Shown in pieces: positions 46,093 through 54,360 of a stretch of 64,000 bases of DNA. A program made the translations under genes and the position numbers. Below the pieces are notes generated by a model. It saw nothing but the letters and a program-made list of their open reading frames with translations. It was not told where the DNA came from and did no database searches. How positions within the stretch are numbered: the stretch's first letter is position 1; each line of letters begins with the position of its first letter. Source of the stretch: Paucimonas lemoignei (GTDB lineage: Bacteria; Pseudomonadota; Gammaproteobacteria; Pseudomonadales; Pseudomonadaceae); assembly GCA_900475325.1 (NCBI GenBank), contig LS483371.1, forward strand, positions 2,480,001 to 2,544,000, read 5' to 3'.

Positions 46093-47097
46093 CTAGGCAC
46101 TGGCGGGAACCAACAGTCCGGCGTCGCCCAAGGCGTGGCTTCGGGCATTGAAAAACGTGAGCGGCGTCTGTAGGTCGGCAAACAGTTCCAGGTAGCGCCG
46201 TTTCTGCGCCACGACGAACGCATCGCTGCGCGGCAGGATCGAAATCGCCAGGCGTTTGGGCTTTGCCTGGGCGATGGCGGCGACGATGTGTGCGTCCTGT
46301 TTGCCCAGCGAGTGGCCGAAGATACACAGGGAATCGCTGTGCTGCGCCAGTTGTCCGTGGCAGAACGACAGGTAATCGGAGGTGCGGATGATCTTCAGCT
46401 TTTCCGCGCTTGTGCCTTCGCTGATGAACAGCGGTACGTCGTCCAGGGCGTTGATCGCGAAGCTGCCCAGCAGGGTGCTTTCCGAGGACTGCAACTTGCG
46501 CACCGTGCCGTTGAGGTTTTTCACCAGCTGCATGCCGCCGTGCAGATACAGGACCCGCGTGCCATTGGCCCGGGACGCATGCAGGTTGAACGTCGCGTCA
46601 TCGTTGAACAGGTCGTCGAAGTGCTCCGGCGCGTGCATCACGGCCCAGTACGCCAGTAAGTCGTAATTGCTGGAATAGACGCTGTTGTAACGCTGCAATT
46701 CGTCATTGAGGTGGGCGAGGGTGTCGGTCTGTATCAGCTTCCAGGGGATGTGCACCGAGCGGATGGCGTGAATCAGTGCTTCCTTGATCGCGAAATAGCG
46801 ATTGCGCGGCGACGACGAGCTGATGGTCAGCGCCGCATTGACGCGCATGGCGGATTTCAGCGCGGCCAGCACCGGCTCGAAATTATGGGTTTCCATGGCG
46901 CTGAAAACCGCCAGTTCGGTGCGACTCATGGGGTTGCTGCGGGTGGTCTGGGACAGCTCGAACAGCGAGTCGTAGGCGAAGTTCTTCCACACCGCGAGGC
47001 TCGCGCCATTGCCCATCAGCAAACCCCAGGGTTCATCGCTGGCAGTTCGCAGGTCGTTCCAGTCAGCCAGTGCCGCGTCAATGTCCGTCAATTGCAT
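46093..47097 (-). CDS. DUF4917 family protein
   Basis: About 334 residues, soluble. It matches the DUF4917 family: DEPWGLLMGNGASLAVWKNF near the start, an SIR2-like GNGAS opening; NYDLLAYWAVMHAPEHFDDL; VLYLHGGMQLVKNLNGTVRK; and LCIFGHSLGKQDAHIVAAIA. SIR2-like folds of this type bind NAD-related ligands and recur in phage-defence proteins, but no defence partner is near. I start at ATG 47097 with AAGG about 7 bases upstream; a TTG at 47121 is an alternative. Confidence 0.85.
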   Translation of the reverse strand: MQLTDIDAALADWNDLRTASDEPWGLLMGNGASLAVWKNFAYDSLFELSQTTRSNPMSRTELAVFSAMETHNFEPVLAALKSAMRVNAALTISSSSPRNRYFAIKEALIHAIRSVHIPWKLIQTDTLAHLNDELQRYNSVYSSNYDLLAYWAVMHAPEHFDDLFNDDATFNLHASRANGTRVLYLHGGMQLVKNLNGTVRKLQSSESTLLGSFAINALDDVPLFISEGTSAEKLKIIRTSDYLSFCHGQLAQHSDSLCIFGHSLGKQDAHIVAAIAQAKPKRLAISILPRSDAFVVAQKRRYLELFADLQTPLTFFNARSHALGDAGLLVPASA

Positions 47098-47269
47098 CCT
47101 CTCGCCTTGTTGCGGATTCAAAATGCCCTGGGCGCAAGGCCCCGAAGGCTAAAACCCGGCCATCTTATAGAAACAGTCGAAGAAATGTTGCGGTGGTGTA
47201 CTTGACGACCTTCACTATGACGACAATACTTCGCCTCAAATTCATATAGATGACTAGACCAATAACAAT

Positions 47270-48001
47270 ATGAACAGACTCTCTAGTGACGAGCGCTTAC
47301 CTCTTTATCAACGCCTGCGCGACCAGTTGGCCGAACAGATCGCCAATAACCGCTGGCGCCCGGGTGAGGCAATCCCTACCGAGGCGGCGCTGTCCAGGGA
47401 GTACTGCCTGTCCACGGGCACGGTGCGCAAGGCCATCGACATGCTGGTGGCCGACAACATTCTCGAACGTCAGCAGGGGCGCGGCACGTTTATCCGTCGC
47501 CCGCAGTTCGAATCCTCACTCTTTCGCTTTTTCCGTTTCCAGACCGCAGCCGGTGCCCGTCAGGTGCCTGAAAGTCGAATCCTTTCCATCGAGCCGATGA
47601 TTGCGCCTTCGGCCGTCAGCCAGGCGCTGGGGCTGATTCAGGATGCGCCGGTGATTCGCATGGTGCGTTTGCGTTTGATGGATGCGCAGCCGGTGTTGGC
47701 CGAGGAAATCTGGCTGCCGCGTGTGCAGTTCCAGGCATTGCTGGACAACGACCTGCAGCGTCAGGGCCCGTTGTTGTACCCGATCTATGAAGCGCTGTGC
47801 GGTCAGGTGGTGGCCTACGCCGAAGAAACCCTGACCGCCGAAGCCGTCGGCGATGCCCATGCTCGCTTGTTGCAGATCCCGGCCAATAGCCCGGTGGTGG
47901 TGATCGAGCGTGTCGCGCGCAATTACGCCGGAGAACCTCTGGAATGGCGTCGCTCACGGGGCCACGCCAGCCACTTCCGCTACAGCGTCGAAATCCGCTG
48001 A
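47270..48001 (+). CDS. GntR-family regulator with UTRA domain (HutC type)
   Basis: A 243-residue regulator. The winged helix at residues 5-75 has DQLAEQIANNRWRPGEAIPT and YCLSTGTVRKAIDMLVADNI with QQGRGTFI. The UTRA ligand-binding domain (about 90-235) has FRFQTAAGARQVPESRIL and VVVIERVARNYAGEPLEWRR. It likely controls the downstream transporter and amidohydrolase genes, whose substrate would be the effector. It is divergent from the DUF4917 gene across an AT-rich promoter region. Confidence 0.93.
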   Translation: MNRLSSDERLPLYQRLRDQLAEQIANNRWRPGEAIPTEAALSREYCLSTGTVRKAIDMLVADNILERQQGRGTFIRRPQFESSLFRFFRFQTAAGARQVPESRILSIEPMIAPSAVSQALGLIQDAPVIRMVRLRLMDAQPVLAEEIWLPRVQFQALLDNDLQRQGPLLYPIYEALCGQVVAYAEETLTAEAVGDAHARLLQIPANSPVVVIERVARNYAGEPLEWRRSRGHASHFRYSVEIR

Positions 48002-48014
48002 GGCTGCTGCCTCA
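47999..48014 (+). terminator. Weak terminator after the GntR/UTRA gene
   Basis: TGAGGC-TGCT-GCCTCA, starting at the stop codon, is followed by GCTTTTC. The stem is short, so termination may be partial. Confidence 0.5.
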
Positions 48015-48041
48015 GCTTTTCTCTGAAATGTGTGAGTCCGC

Positions 48042-48130
48042 TGTGGGACCGGCTTTAGCCGGGAAGAGGCCGGCACATCCTCTCGATGCAGGGCCAGGGA
48101 TGCAGCCTTCCCGGCTAAAGCCGGTCCCAC
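48042..48130. repeat. REPIN, ACCGGCTTTAGCCGGGAAG family
   Basis: TGTGGGACCGGCTTTAGCCG and CGGCTAAAGCCGGTCCCAC are inverted. It lies between the regulator and the transporter gene. Confidence 0.92.
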
Positions 48131-48203
48131 GGGATTAACTCAAACATAGATCTGTAACAGGCCCGACAAGGGCGCCGGGTAAACCCTTATAAGGACAAAA
48201 ACA

Positions 48204-49493
48204 ATGTTCAGCTGGTATCGCCAAGTCACTCCTCGTGAGCGCAAAACCTTTTGGGCCTGCTTCGGCGGGTGGTCGCTGGATGCGCTGGAAGTGCAGATGT
48301 TCGGTCTTGCGATTCCCGCGCTGATCGCAGCGTTCGCACTCACCAAGGGCGATGCCGGGCTGATCAGCGGTGTCACGCTGGTGACCTCGGCGCTGGGTGG
48401 CTGGGTCGGCGGGACGTTGTCGGACCGTTACGGCCGGGTCCGCACGCTGCAATGGATGATTCTGTGGTTTTCGTTTTTCACCTTTCTGTCGGCTTTCGTC
48501 ACCGGCTTCAACCAGTTGCTCATCGTCAAAGCCCTGCAAGGCTTCGGCATCGGTGGTGAGTGGGCGGCGGGCGCTGTGCTGATGGCCGAGACCATTCAGT
48601 CCAAGTACCGCGGCAAGGTGATGGGCACCGTGCAGAGCGCGTGGGCCGTGGGTTGGGGCCTGGCAGTGCTGGTCTTCACGCTGATCTATTCGCTGGTGCC
48701 GCAGGATATCGCCTGGCGCTTGATGTTCCTGGTGGGCCTGCTGCCGTCGCTGCTGATTATCTGGGTGCGCCGCAACGTCGAAGAGCCCGACAGCTTCCAG
48801 CGTCAGCAGAAAGAAAAGACTCCGCCCAAGAGCTTTTTCAAATCCATGGCCGGGATCTTCCGTCCGGAGCTTATTCGCGTGACGTTGCTCGGCGGCATTC
48901 TCGGCCTGGGCGCCCATGGCGGTTATCACGCGGTCATGACTTGGTTGCCAACGTTCCTCAAGACTGAGCGCAACCTGTCCGTGCTCAACTCCGGCGGCTA
49001 CCTGGCAGTGATCATCGTCGCGTTCTGGTGTGGCTGTATCGCCAGTGGCTTCCTGATCGATCGTATCGGTCGACGCATGAACATCGTGTTATTCGCCCTG
49101 TGCTGCGTCATCACCGTGCAGTGCTACGTGTTCATGCCGCTGACCAACACTCAAATGCTGTTCCTGGGCTTCCCGCTGGGTTTCTTTGCGGCAGGCATCC
49201 CGGCGAGTCTGGGTTCGTTCTTCAACGAGTTGTATCCCGCTGACGTGCGCGGTGCCGGGGTTGGTTTCTGCTACAACTTCGGCCGGGTGTTGTCTGCGGT
49301 ATTCCCGTTCATGGTCGGTCACATGAGTGAGTCCATGTCCCTGGGCACTGCGATTGGCATCGATGCCGGTATTGCCTACGGCGTGGCGGTACTCGCCGCA
49401 CTTTGCCTGCCCGAAACCCGTGGTCGCAACCTGGAAGCCACCACGGCCGCGACGGATGAAGCTCAAGGACGAGAAGCACCGCAGCAAGCCTGA
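48204..49493 (+). CDS. MFS transporter, sugar/organic acid proton symporter type
   Basis: A 429-residue inner-membrane protein with twelve predicted helices. The MFS loop motif is GGTLSDRYGRVRTLQ between TM2 and TM3. Other features are LQGFGIGGEWAAGAVLMAE and the repeat motif GFLIDRIGRRMN in the second half. The FWACFGGWSLDALEVQMF start is shared with sialic-acid and aromatic-acid symporters. AAGGAC precedes the ATG. The amidohydrolase gene follows after 56 bases, so it probably imports that enzyme's substrate or a precursor. Confidence 0.92.
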   Translation: MFSWYRQVTPRERKTFWACFGGWSLDALEVQMFGLAIPALIAAFALTKGDAGLISGVTLVTSALGGWVGGTLSDRYGRVRTLQWMILWFSFFTFLSAFVTGFNQLLIVKALQGFGIGGEWAAGAVLMAETIQSKYRGKVMGTVQSAWAVGWGLAVLVFTLIYSLVPQDIAWRLMFLVGLLPSLLIIWVRRNVEEPDSFQRQQKEKTPPKSFFKSMAGIFRPELIRVTLLGGILGLGAHGGYHAVMTWLPTFLKTERNLSVLNSGGYLAVIIVAFWCGCIASGFLIDRIGRRMNIVLFALCCVITVQCYVFMPLTNTQMLFLGFPLGFFAAGIPASLGSFFNELYPADVRGAGVGFCYNFGRVLSAVFPFMVGHMSESMSLGTAIGIDAGIAYGVAVLAALCLPETRGRNLEATTAATDEAQGREAPQQA

Positions 49494-49549
49494 CGTGTTG
49501 TAAACCCGCGCGATGCGCCTGCACCGCGCCTCCTTGATAGATGAGATCC

Positions 49550-50386
49550 ATGCCTGACGACACCCGTACTTTCCCGATGCAGGGCATTGATGGTCATGCC
49601 CATGTGTTCAGCCGCGACCTTGAACTGACTTCCGGGCGCCGTTACACCCCGCAATATGACGCCACTCTGGAGGCTTACCTTGAGCAACTTCGCGAGCATG
49701 GTTTGAGCCATGGCGTGCTGGTGCAGCCGAGTTTCCTGGGCACCGATAACCGCTACATGCTTGATGCTCTGAAGCGGGCGCCATCGCAGCTGCGTGGCGT
49801 GGCCGTGGTGGACGTCGCGATTAGCCGTGCCGAGCTTCAGCGCATGGCGGAGCAGGGCATCGTCGGCATCCGTCTGAACCTGATGGGCAAGCCGCTGCCG
49901 GACTTTTCCGAACCTGCTTGGCAACGTCTGCTTGATGACGTGGCGACGCTGGGCTGGCACGTTGAGTTGCATCGTGGCGTCGACGATATTCCGGGGCTGA
50001 TCAGCAGCCTGCTGCCGTTTGACTGCAAAATCGTGGTTGATCACTTCGGTCGCCCGGACGCCCGGCTCGGGGTTGATCACCCGGCCTTTCAGGCGTTGCT
50101 CGAATGCGGCGCGAGCGGTCGAGTGTGGGTCAAGGTCTCCGGCATCTATCGCCTTGGCGGCAGCACTGAGCAAAACGCTGCATTTGCCTGCGCCGCATTG
50201 CCGTTGCTCATCAAGGGTTTTGGCCTGGACCGACTGGTCTGGGGCAGCGACTGGCCGCATACCCAGCACGAAAGCGAAATCGGCTATGGCGATGTGGTGG
50301 GGCAGTTGCGGGATCTGGGATGTTCCGATGAAGTGCGACAAGCGCTGCTGATTGATGCGCCGCAACGGTTGTTCGATTTCGCATAA
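49550..50386 (+). CDS. Amidohydrolase-family (LigI-like) metal-dependent hydrolase
   Basis: About 278 residues, a TIM-barrel hydrolase of amidohydrolase family 2. Metal or active-site motifs are DGHAHVF near the start, GIVGIRLNLMG, WHVELHRG, VVDHFGRPD and the terminal LVWGSDWPHTQHE. Relatives hydrolyse lactones such as 2-pyrone-4,6-dicarboxylate. The start could be ATG 49541 or 49550; I favour MPDDTR at 49550. It forms a regulator-transporter-hydrolase cluster with the two preceding genes. The substrate is unknown. Confidence 0.87.
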   Translation: MPDDTRTFPMQGIDGHAHVFSRDLELTSGRRYTPQYDATLEAYLEQLREHGLSHGVLVQPSFLGTDNRYMLDALKRAPSQLRGVAVVDVAISRAELQRMAEQGIVGIRLNLMGKPLPDFSEPAWQRLLDDVATLGWHVELHRGVDDIPGLISSLLPFDCKIVVDHFGRPDARLGVDHPAFQALLECGASGRVWVKVSGIYRLGGSTEQNAAFACAALPLLIKGFGLDRLVWGSDWPHTQHESEIGYGDVVGQLRDLGCSDEVRQALLIDAPQRLFDFA

Positions 50387-50394
50387 CCCGTCGT

Positions 50395-50486
50395 CGTGGG
50401 ACCGGCTTTAGCCGGGAAGAGGGCGGCACTGGCACTGCATATGTGTTGGTAGAACCGCCGCCTTCCCGGCTAAAGCCGGTCCCACG
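50395..50486. repeat. REPIN, ACCGGCTTTAGCCGGGAAG family
   Basis: CGTGGGACCGGCTTTAGCCG and CGGCTAAAGCCGGTCCCACG are inverted. It lies between convergent stops of the hydrolase and kinase genes. Confidence 0.92.
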
Positions 50487-50509
50487 TATCCATTTTTATT
50501 GCATTACCC

Positions 50510-51901
50510 TCAAACCACCGCCACCGTCTGCCTGCACTCCAGGCTCAGCATCGCGCCGCCCAGTTCGCTGGTGCCAATGTGCAGGGTGAAGCCGTGCAGG
50601 TTGACGATGGCCGCGACGATGGACAGGCCCAGGCCGAAGCCACTGTGCTGGTTGCCTTCTTCGCTGCGATAGAACCGCTGGAACACCATTTTTCGCTCGG
50701 CTTCCGGGATGCCGGGGCCCGCGTCCTGAACGTCGATCCAGGTGCTGTCGCCATCTGCCCTGGCGCTCAGAATGACCTTGCCGCCGGGCGGGGTGAACTT
50801 GATTGAATTGCTCAGCAGATTGGCCAGGGCCTCAAACAACAGCGCGCGGTCGCCGAGCACGGGCGGCAATGAGCCTTCCGTTTCCAGTGAAAGCATGACG
50901 CCGCCTTCTTCCGCGAGCGGCAGGTAGAAGTCATGCAGCTCGCGCAGCAGCGCGGCGGGATCCACTGCGACAAACGCCGAGCGTCGCTGGTGGTCCTCGA
51001 TCTCCGAGATACGCAGTAACCCGCGAAAGCGCGCCATCAAGGTGTCGGCTTCGGCAATCACCTGATCCATCTGGGTGGCGACCAGCGAGTCCTCCGGCGA
51101 CTGCTGCTGAATGCGATAAAGCTTGGCCCGCAGGCGGGTCAGGGGCGTGCGCAGGTCGTGGGCAATGCTGTCGCATACGCCCTTGACCTCATTCATGAGT
51201 TTTTCAAGGCGCTCGAGCATGGCATTGACGATGACCGCGAGCATGTCCAGTTCGTCGCGCCTGGCCGAGACCGGGAGGCGTTGCGCCAGGTTGCCGGCGA
51301 CGATGGCTTCGGCGCTGGCCTGGATATCACGGATGCGTTGCAGCGGGCGCCGCCGCAACAAATGCCAGCCCGCGACGCCCGGAATGATCGTCAGTGACAG
51401 GCCCCAGAGCAGCGCATGCAAAATCAGGGTGGTCACGGCAAACAGCGAGCCGTTGTCGCGCACCAGCACCAGCCAGTGCCCGTCCCGGGTCTGGGTGGCG
51501 ACCGCATCGCAGGTGTTCTGCGGCATATGCGGGTCTTCGGTGTCGATGCAATTGCTCAACTGGTGGATTTCGCCGTCCAGCGGCAGGCTCGGCGGGATCG
51601 CCTTGATCGGGCCGCTGAGGGGCCGCAAGTCAGCGTCGAACAGGCCGTAGGCGTCCACGGCACGCATGTCGAAGGTAATGCTGGCGGTCAACGCTTCGAT
51701 CAATTGCTCGCCCTCGAAACGGGCGAACAGTTGCTGGCGTTGCATCAGGGAATGGTGGGCGAGGTTGCTCAGGTAAGTGCTGACTTCCCAGTACACGACG
51801 CCAATCAGGGTGCAGCTCCAGGCCACGAACAGAAAACTGTAGAGCGCCAACAATCGGCTGCTGGATGAGCGCCAGCCTTTAGACGGGTTCAGCAATGACA
51901 T
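50510..51901 (-). CDS. Sensor histidine kinase
   Basis: A 463-residue inner-membrane kinase. TM1 is at about residues 14-37 and TM2 near 160-180, with a periplasmic domain of about 120 residues between; HAMP follows (RRRPLQRIRDIQASAEAIVA). HisKA has SIAHDLRTPLTRLRAKLYRI. The HATPase has ALANLLSNSIKFTPPGG, VQDAGPGIPEAER and GFGLGLSIVAAIV. Its start overlaps the end of the response regulator gene by 23 bases, so the two are co-translated. The signal is unknown. Confidence 0.94.
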   Translation of the reverse strand: MSLLNPSKGWRSSSSRLLALYSFLFVAWSCTLIGVVYWEVSTYLSNLAHHSLMQRQQLFARFEGEQLIEALTASITFDMRAVDAYGLFDADLRPLSGPIKAIPPSLPLDGEIHQLSNCIDTEDPHMPQNTCDAVATQTRDGHWLVLVRDNGSLFAVTTLILHALLWGLSLTIIPGVAGWHLLRRRPLQRIRDIQASAEAIVAGNLAQRLPVSARRDELDMLAVIVNAMLERLEKLMNEVKGVCDSIAHDLRTPLTRLRAKLYRIQQQSPEDSLVATQMDQVIAEADTLMARFRGLLRISEIEDHQRRSAFVAVDPAALLRELHDFYLPLAEEGGVMLSLETEGSLPPVLGDRALLFEALANLLSNSIKFTPPGGKVILSARADGDSTWIDVQDAGPGIPEAERKMVFQRFYRSEEGNQHSGFGLGLSIVAAIVNLHGFTLHIGTSELGGAMLSLECRQTVAVV

Positions 51902-52562
51902 AACCCGAGCCTCGCACGGTTCGAATCAGCGGCGCCACGCCAGGCGGGTCGATCTTCTTGCGCAGGCGACCGATGTGCACGTCAATCAGGTTGGTGCCGG
52001 GATCAAAGTGATAGCCCCAGACTTCCTCGAAAATCATCATGCGGGTAATGATCTGCCCGCTGTTGCGCATCAGAAATTCCAGCAGCTTGTACTCGGTGGG
52101 CAGCAGGGTCAGCGGGCTTTGGCCACGGCTGGCTTCGCGCTTGATCAGGTTCAGCTCCAGATCCGCGACCCGCAGCAGGGTCTCGGCAGCGGCCACCGGA
52201 TTGCGGCGACGCAGCAGCACTTCGACCCGGGCGGCCATTTCATCGGACGCAAACGGCTTGGCCAGATAATCGTCACCGCCTGCGCGCAGCCCACGGACAC
52301 GTTCGTCGACATCAGACAGGGCGCTGATCATCAGAATCGGCGTGGAGATGCCTTGCGCGCGCAACGTCGTGACAATCGCCAGACCATCGACTTCCGGCAG
52401 CATGCGGTCCAGGGTGATCAGGTCGTAGTCGCCACTGACGGCCCGAGCCAGGCCTTCGCGGCCGTTGTCGACCCAGTCCACCTCAAGGCCGTGGCTACTC
52501 AATTCAGCGACGATTTCCTGCGCCGTTACAGCATCGTCTTCGATGGTCAGAATTCGGGTCAT
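51879..52562 (-). CDS. OmpR-family response regulator
   Basis: A 227-residue regulator. The receiver has ILTIEDDAVTAQEIVAEL, phospho-acceptor Asp in LITLDRMLPEVDGL and Lys in DYLAKPFASDEM. The winged helix has LLPTEYKLLEFLMRNSGQII, LIDVHIGRLRKKIDPPG and IRTVRGSGYVI. It is of the CopR/CusR-like subclass and works with the overlapping downstream kinase. The regulon is not evident. Confidence 0.94.
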   Translation of the reverse strand: MTRILTIEDDAVTAQEIVAELSSHGLEVDWVDNGREGLARAVSGDYDLITLDRMLPEVDGLAIVTTLRAQGISTPILMISALSDVDERVRGLRAGGDDYLAKPFASDEMAARVEVLLRRRNPVAAAETLLRVADLELNLIKREASRGQSPLTLLPTEYKLLEFLMRNSGQIITRMMIFEEVWGYHFDPGTNLIDVHIGRLRKKIDPPGVAPLIRTVRGSGYVIAEPV

Positions 52563-52664
52563 CTTGCCGCCTGAAGGGAATTACAGCCAAAAACGGTATT
52601 CTGGCGGAAAAGACCTGAACAGATTCTGAAAAGATTTTCATCTACCAGGGACCAACATCATCCC

Positions 52665-52755
52665 TGTGGGAGCAAGCTTGCTTGCGAAGGCTTCATTCCG
52701 GGCACAGAAATGCTTTGCAAATGATGGCCTCTTCGCGAGCAAGCTCGCTCCCACG
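52665..52755. repeat. REPIN, GTGGGAGCAAGCTTGCTTGC family
   Basis: TGTGGGAGCAAGCTTGCTTG and CGCGAGCAAGCTCGCTCCCA are inverted. It lies 15 bases from the channel gene's stop. Confidence 0.9.
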
Positions 52756-52770
52756 GAACAGCGTTTAAAT

Positions 52771-53691
52771 TCAGGCAGTCTGCTCTTGCTTTTCCTTCTC
52801 TTCTTTCTCGCGCTTCCTGTCATCGATTTTCTTCAGGCGATCACGCTCCAGCTTGGCGGTGGTGTCTTTCTCGCTGCGGATCTGGGCGTGGCTGAGGATG
52901 GCGAAGATAAAGCTGCCGCCAATGATATTGCCGGCCAGGGTCGGTGCGGCGAATATCAGCCAGAAGTCACTCCAGGACAGTTCACCGGCGAACACCAGGT
53001 AGGACGCTTCAGCAGACCCGACCACAATGTGAGTGAAATCGCCCAAGGCCATCAGGTAAGTAATCAGGATGATGATCCAGATCTTGGCGGCTTCCATGGA
53101 CGCGATCATCCACACCATGGTGGCGATCATCCAGCCGGACACGATGCCCTTGGAAAACATGTGCATCACATCGTTTTCCATGACTTTGCGGCCGATCTCC
53201 AGAAAGGCGTGGTCAGTCTGGGTGTCGAAAATCGGCAAATTCAACATGACGTACGCCACCAGCAAGGTGCCACACAAGTTGCCGAACAGCACCACGCCCC
53301 ACAACCGAAACAGGCGGCCGAAGTTCTGCAGGGTGGGTTTGCTCATCACCGGCAGCACGGCGGTCAGGGTGTTTTCGGTAAACAGTTGCTGGCGCGCCAG
53401 GATGACCGCGAGAAAACCGGCCGAGTAGCCCAGGCTGGCAATCACGTGGCTGGATTCGACATCCGGCAGGCGCGATTTGAACAAACCCATCGCCATCAGC
53501 GAAAGGCCCATGGTCAGGCCCGCCGCCAGGGCTGACCACCACAAGGCCGCGATACTGCGCTCAAGCTCGTGATCGCCTTGAATGCGAATGGTCTCGTGCA
53601 GCACCGCGGCGCGGGGCGGCTGATTCTCGTCGACTTCGCGCTCTTCTTCAGCGGATAACCCCGGTGTTCTGCCTGCTGCGTTATCGTCCAT
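52771..53691 (-). CDS. Formate/nitrite transporter family protein
   Basis: A 306-residue inner-membrane protein. The FNT fold shows six helices from about residue 60 to 270, with VILARQQLFTENTLTAVLPV, WGVVLFGNLCGTLLVAYVML and the pore region NIIGGSFIFAILSHA. Both ends are long, charged and cytoplasmic (the C-terminus is Lys/Glu-rich), longer than in FocA. It resembles YfdC-like members rather than classical formate channels. The substrate anion is unknown. It is divergent from the acetyltransferase gene. Confidence 0.9.
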   Translation of the reverse strand: MDDNAAGRTPGLSAEEEREVDENQPPRAAVLHETIRIQGDHELERSIAALWWSALAAGLTMGLSLMAMGLFKSRLPDVESSHVIASLGYSAGFLAVILARQQLFTENTLTAVLPVMSKPTLQNFGRLFRLWGVVLFGNLCGTLLVAYVMLNLPIFDTQTDHAFLEIGRKVMENDVMHMFSKGIVSGWMIATMVWMIASMEAAKIWIIILITYLMALGDFTHIVVGSAEASYLVFAGELSWSDFWLIFAAPTLAGNIIGGSFIFAILSHAQIRSEKDTTAKLERDRLKKIDDRKREKEEKEKQEQTA

Positions 53692-53818
53692 ACAACTTCC
53701 TTAATGCGAGTGAGGGCGTAGACGGTTTAATGCTGCGCCGGGCTGCTGGTTGAGACACAATCGCACGCCGGTCGTTCGTGCCGAACCCACCGGATTGTTC
53801 AATAAAAAGGAGACAGTC

Positions 53819-54304
53819 GTGAGCGTACACATTCGTCAAGCCACCCGCGCCGATGCCGAGGTGATTCTGGGCTTCATCACTGAGCTGGCGATCTATGAAA
53901 AAGCCGAGCATGAAGTGCTGGCCAGCGTGGCTGATATCGAGCGTAGCCTGTTTGACGAGGCCTCGCCGGCGCATGGCTTGATCTGCCTGCTCAACGACAA
54001 ACCCATCGGTTTTGCGGTGTATTTCTTCAACTATTCCACCTGGCAGGGCCGCAAGGGCCTGTACCTGGAAGACCTGTTCGTTTCCCTGGAACACCGCGGC
54101 GTGGGCGCGGGTAAACAATTGTTGCGTCACCTGGCCAAAATCGCTCATGACAGCGGTTGCGGGCGTTTCGAATGGAGCGTGCTGGACTGGAACGAACCCG
54201 CCATCGAGTTCTATAAATCCATCGGCGCCGCGCCGCAGGACGAATGGGTGCGCTATCGCATGGAAGGCGACAGGCTGAAAGACTTCGCACTCGGCGCTTC
54301 CTGA
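53819..54304 (+). CDS. GNAT family N-acetyltransferase
   Basis: A 161-residue protein. The GNAT core has VHIRQATRADAEVILGFITE at the start, YLEDLFVSLEHRGVGAGKQL (CoA-binding loop) and FEWSVLDWNEPAIEFYKSIG, the pattern of diamine/thialysine acetyltransferases. The start is GTG 53819 with an excellent AAGGAG 8 bases upstream; the ATG-initiated extension would overlap the divergent promoter. It could acetylate polyamines or thialysine; this is inferred from similarity. Confidence 0.91.
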   Translation: MSVHIRQATRADAEVILGFITELAIYEKAEHEVLASVADIERSLFDEASPAHGLICLLNDKPIGFAVYFFNYSTWQGRKGLYLEDLFVSLEHRGVGAGKQLLRHLAKIAHDSGCGRFEWSVLDWNEPAIEFYKSIGAAPQDEWVRYRMEGDRLKDFALGAS

Positions 54305-54360
54305 ACCCTGGGGCGGCGGGGCAGTCAGACTGCTATCGTCGCGTCCCTCAGGAATGATCC

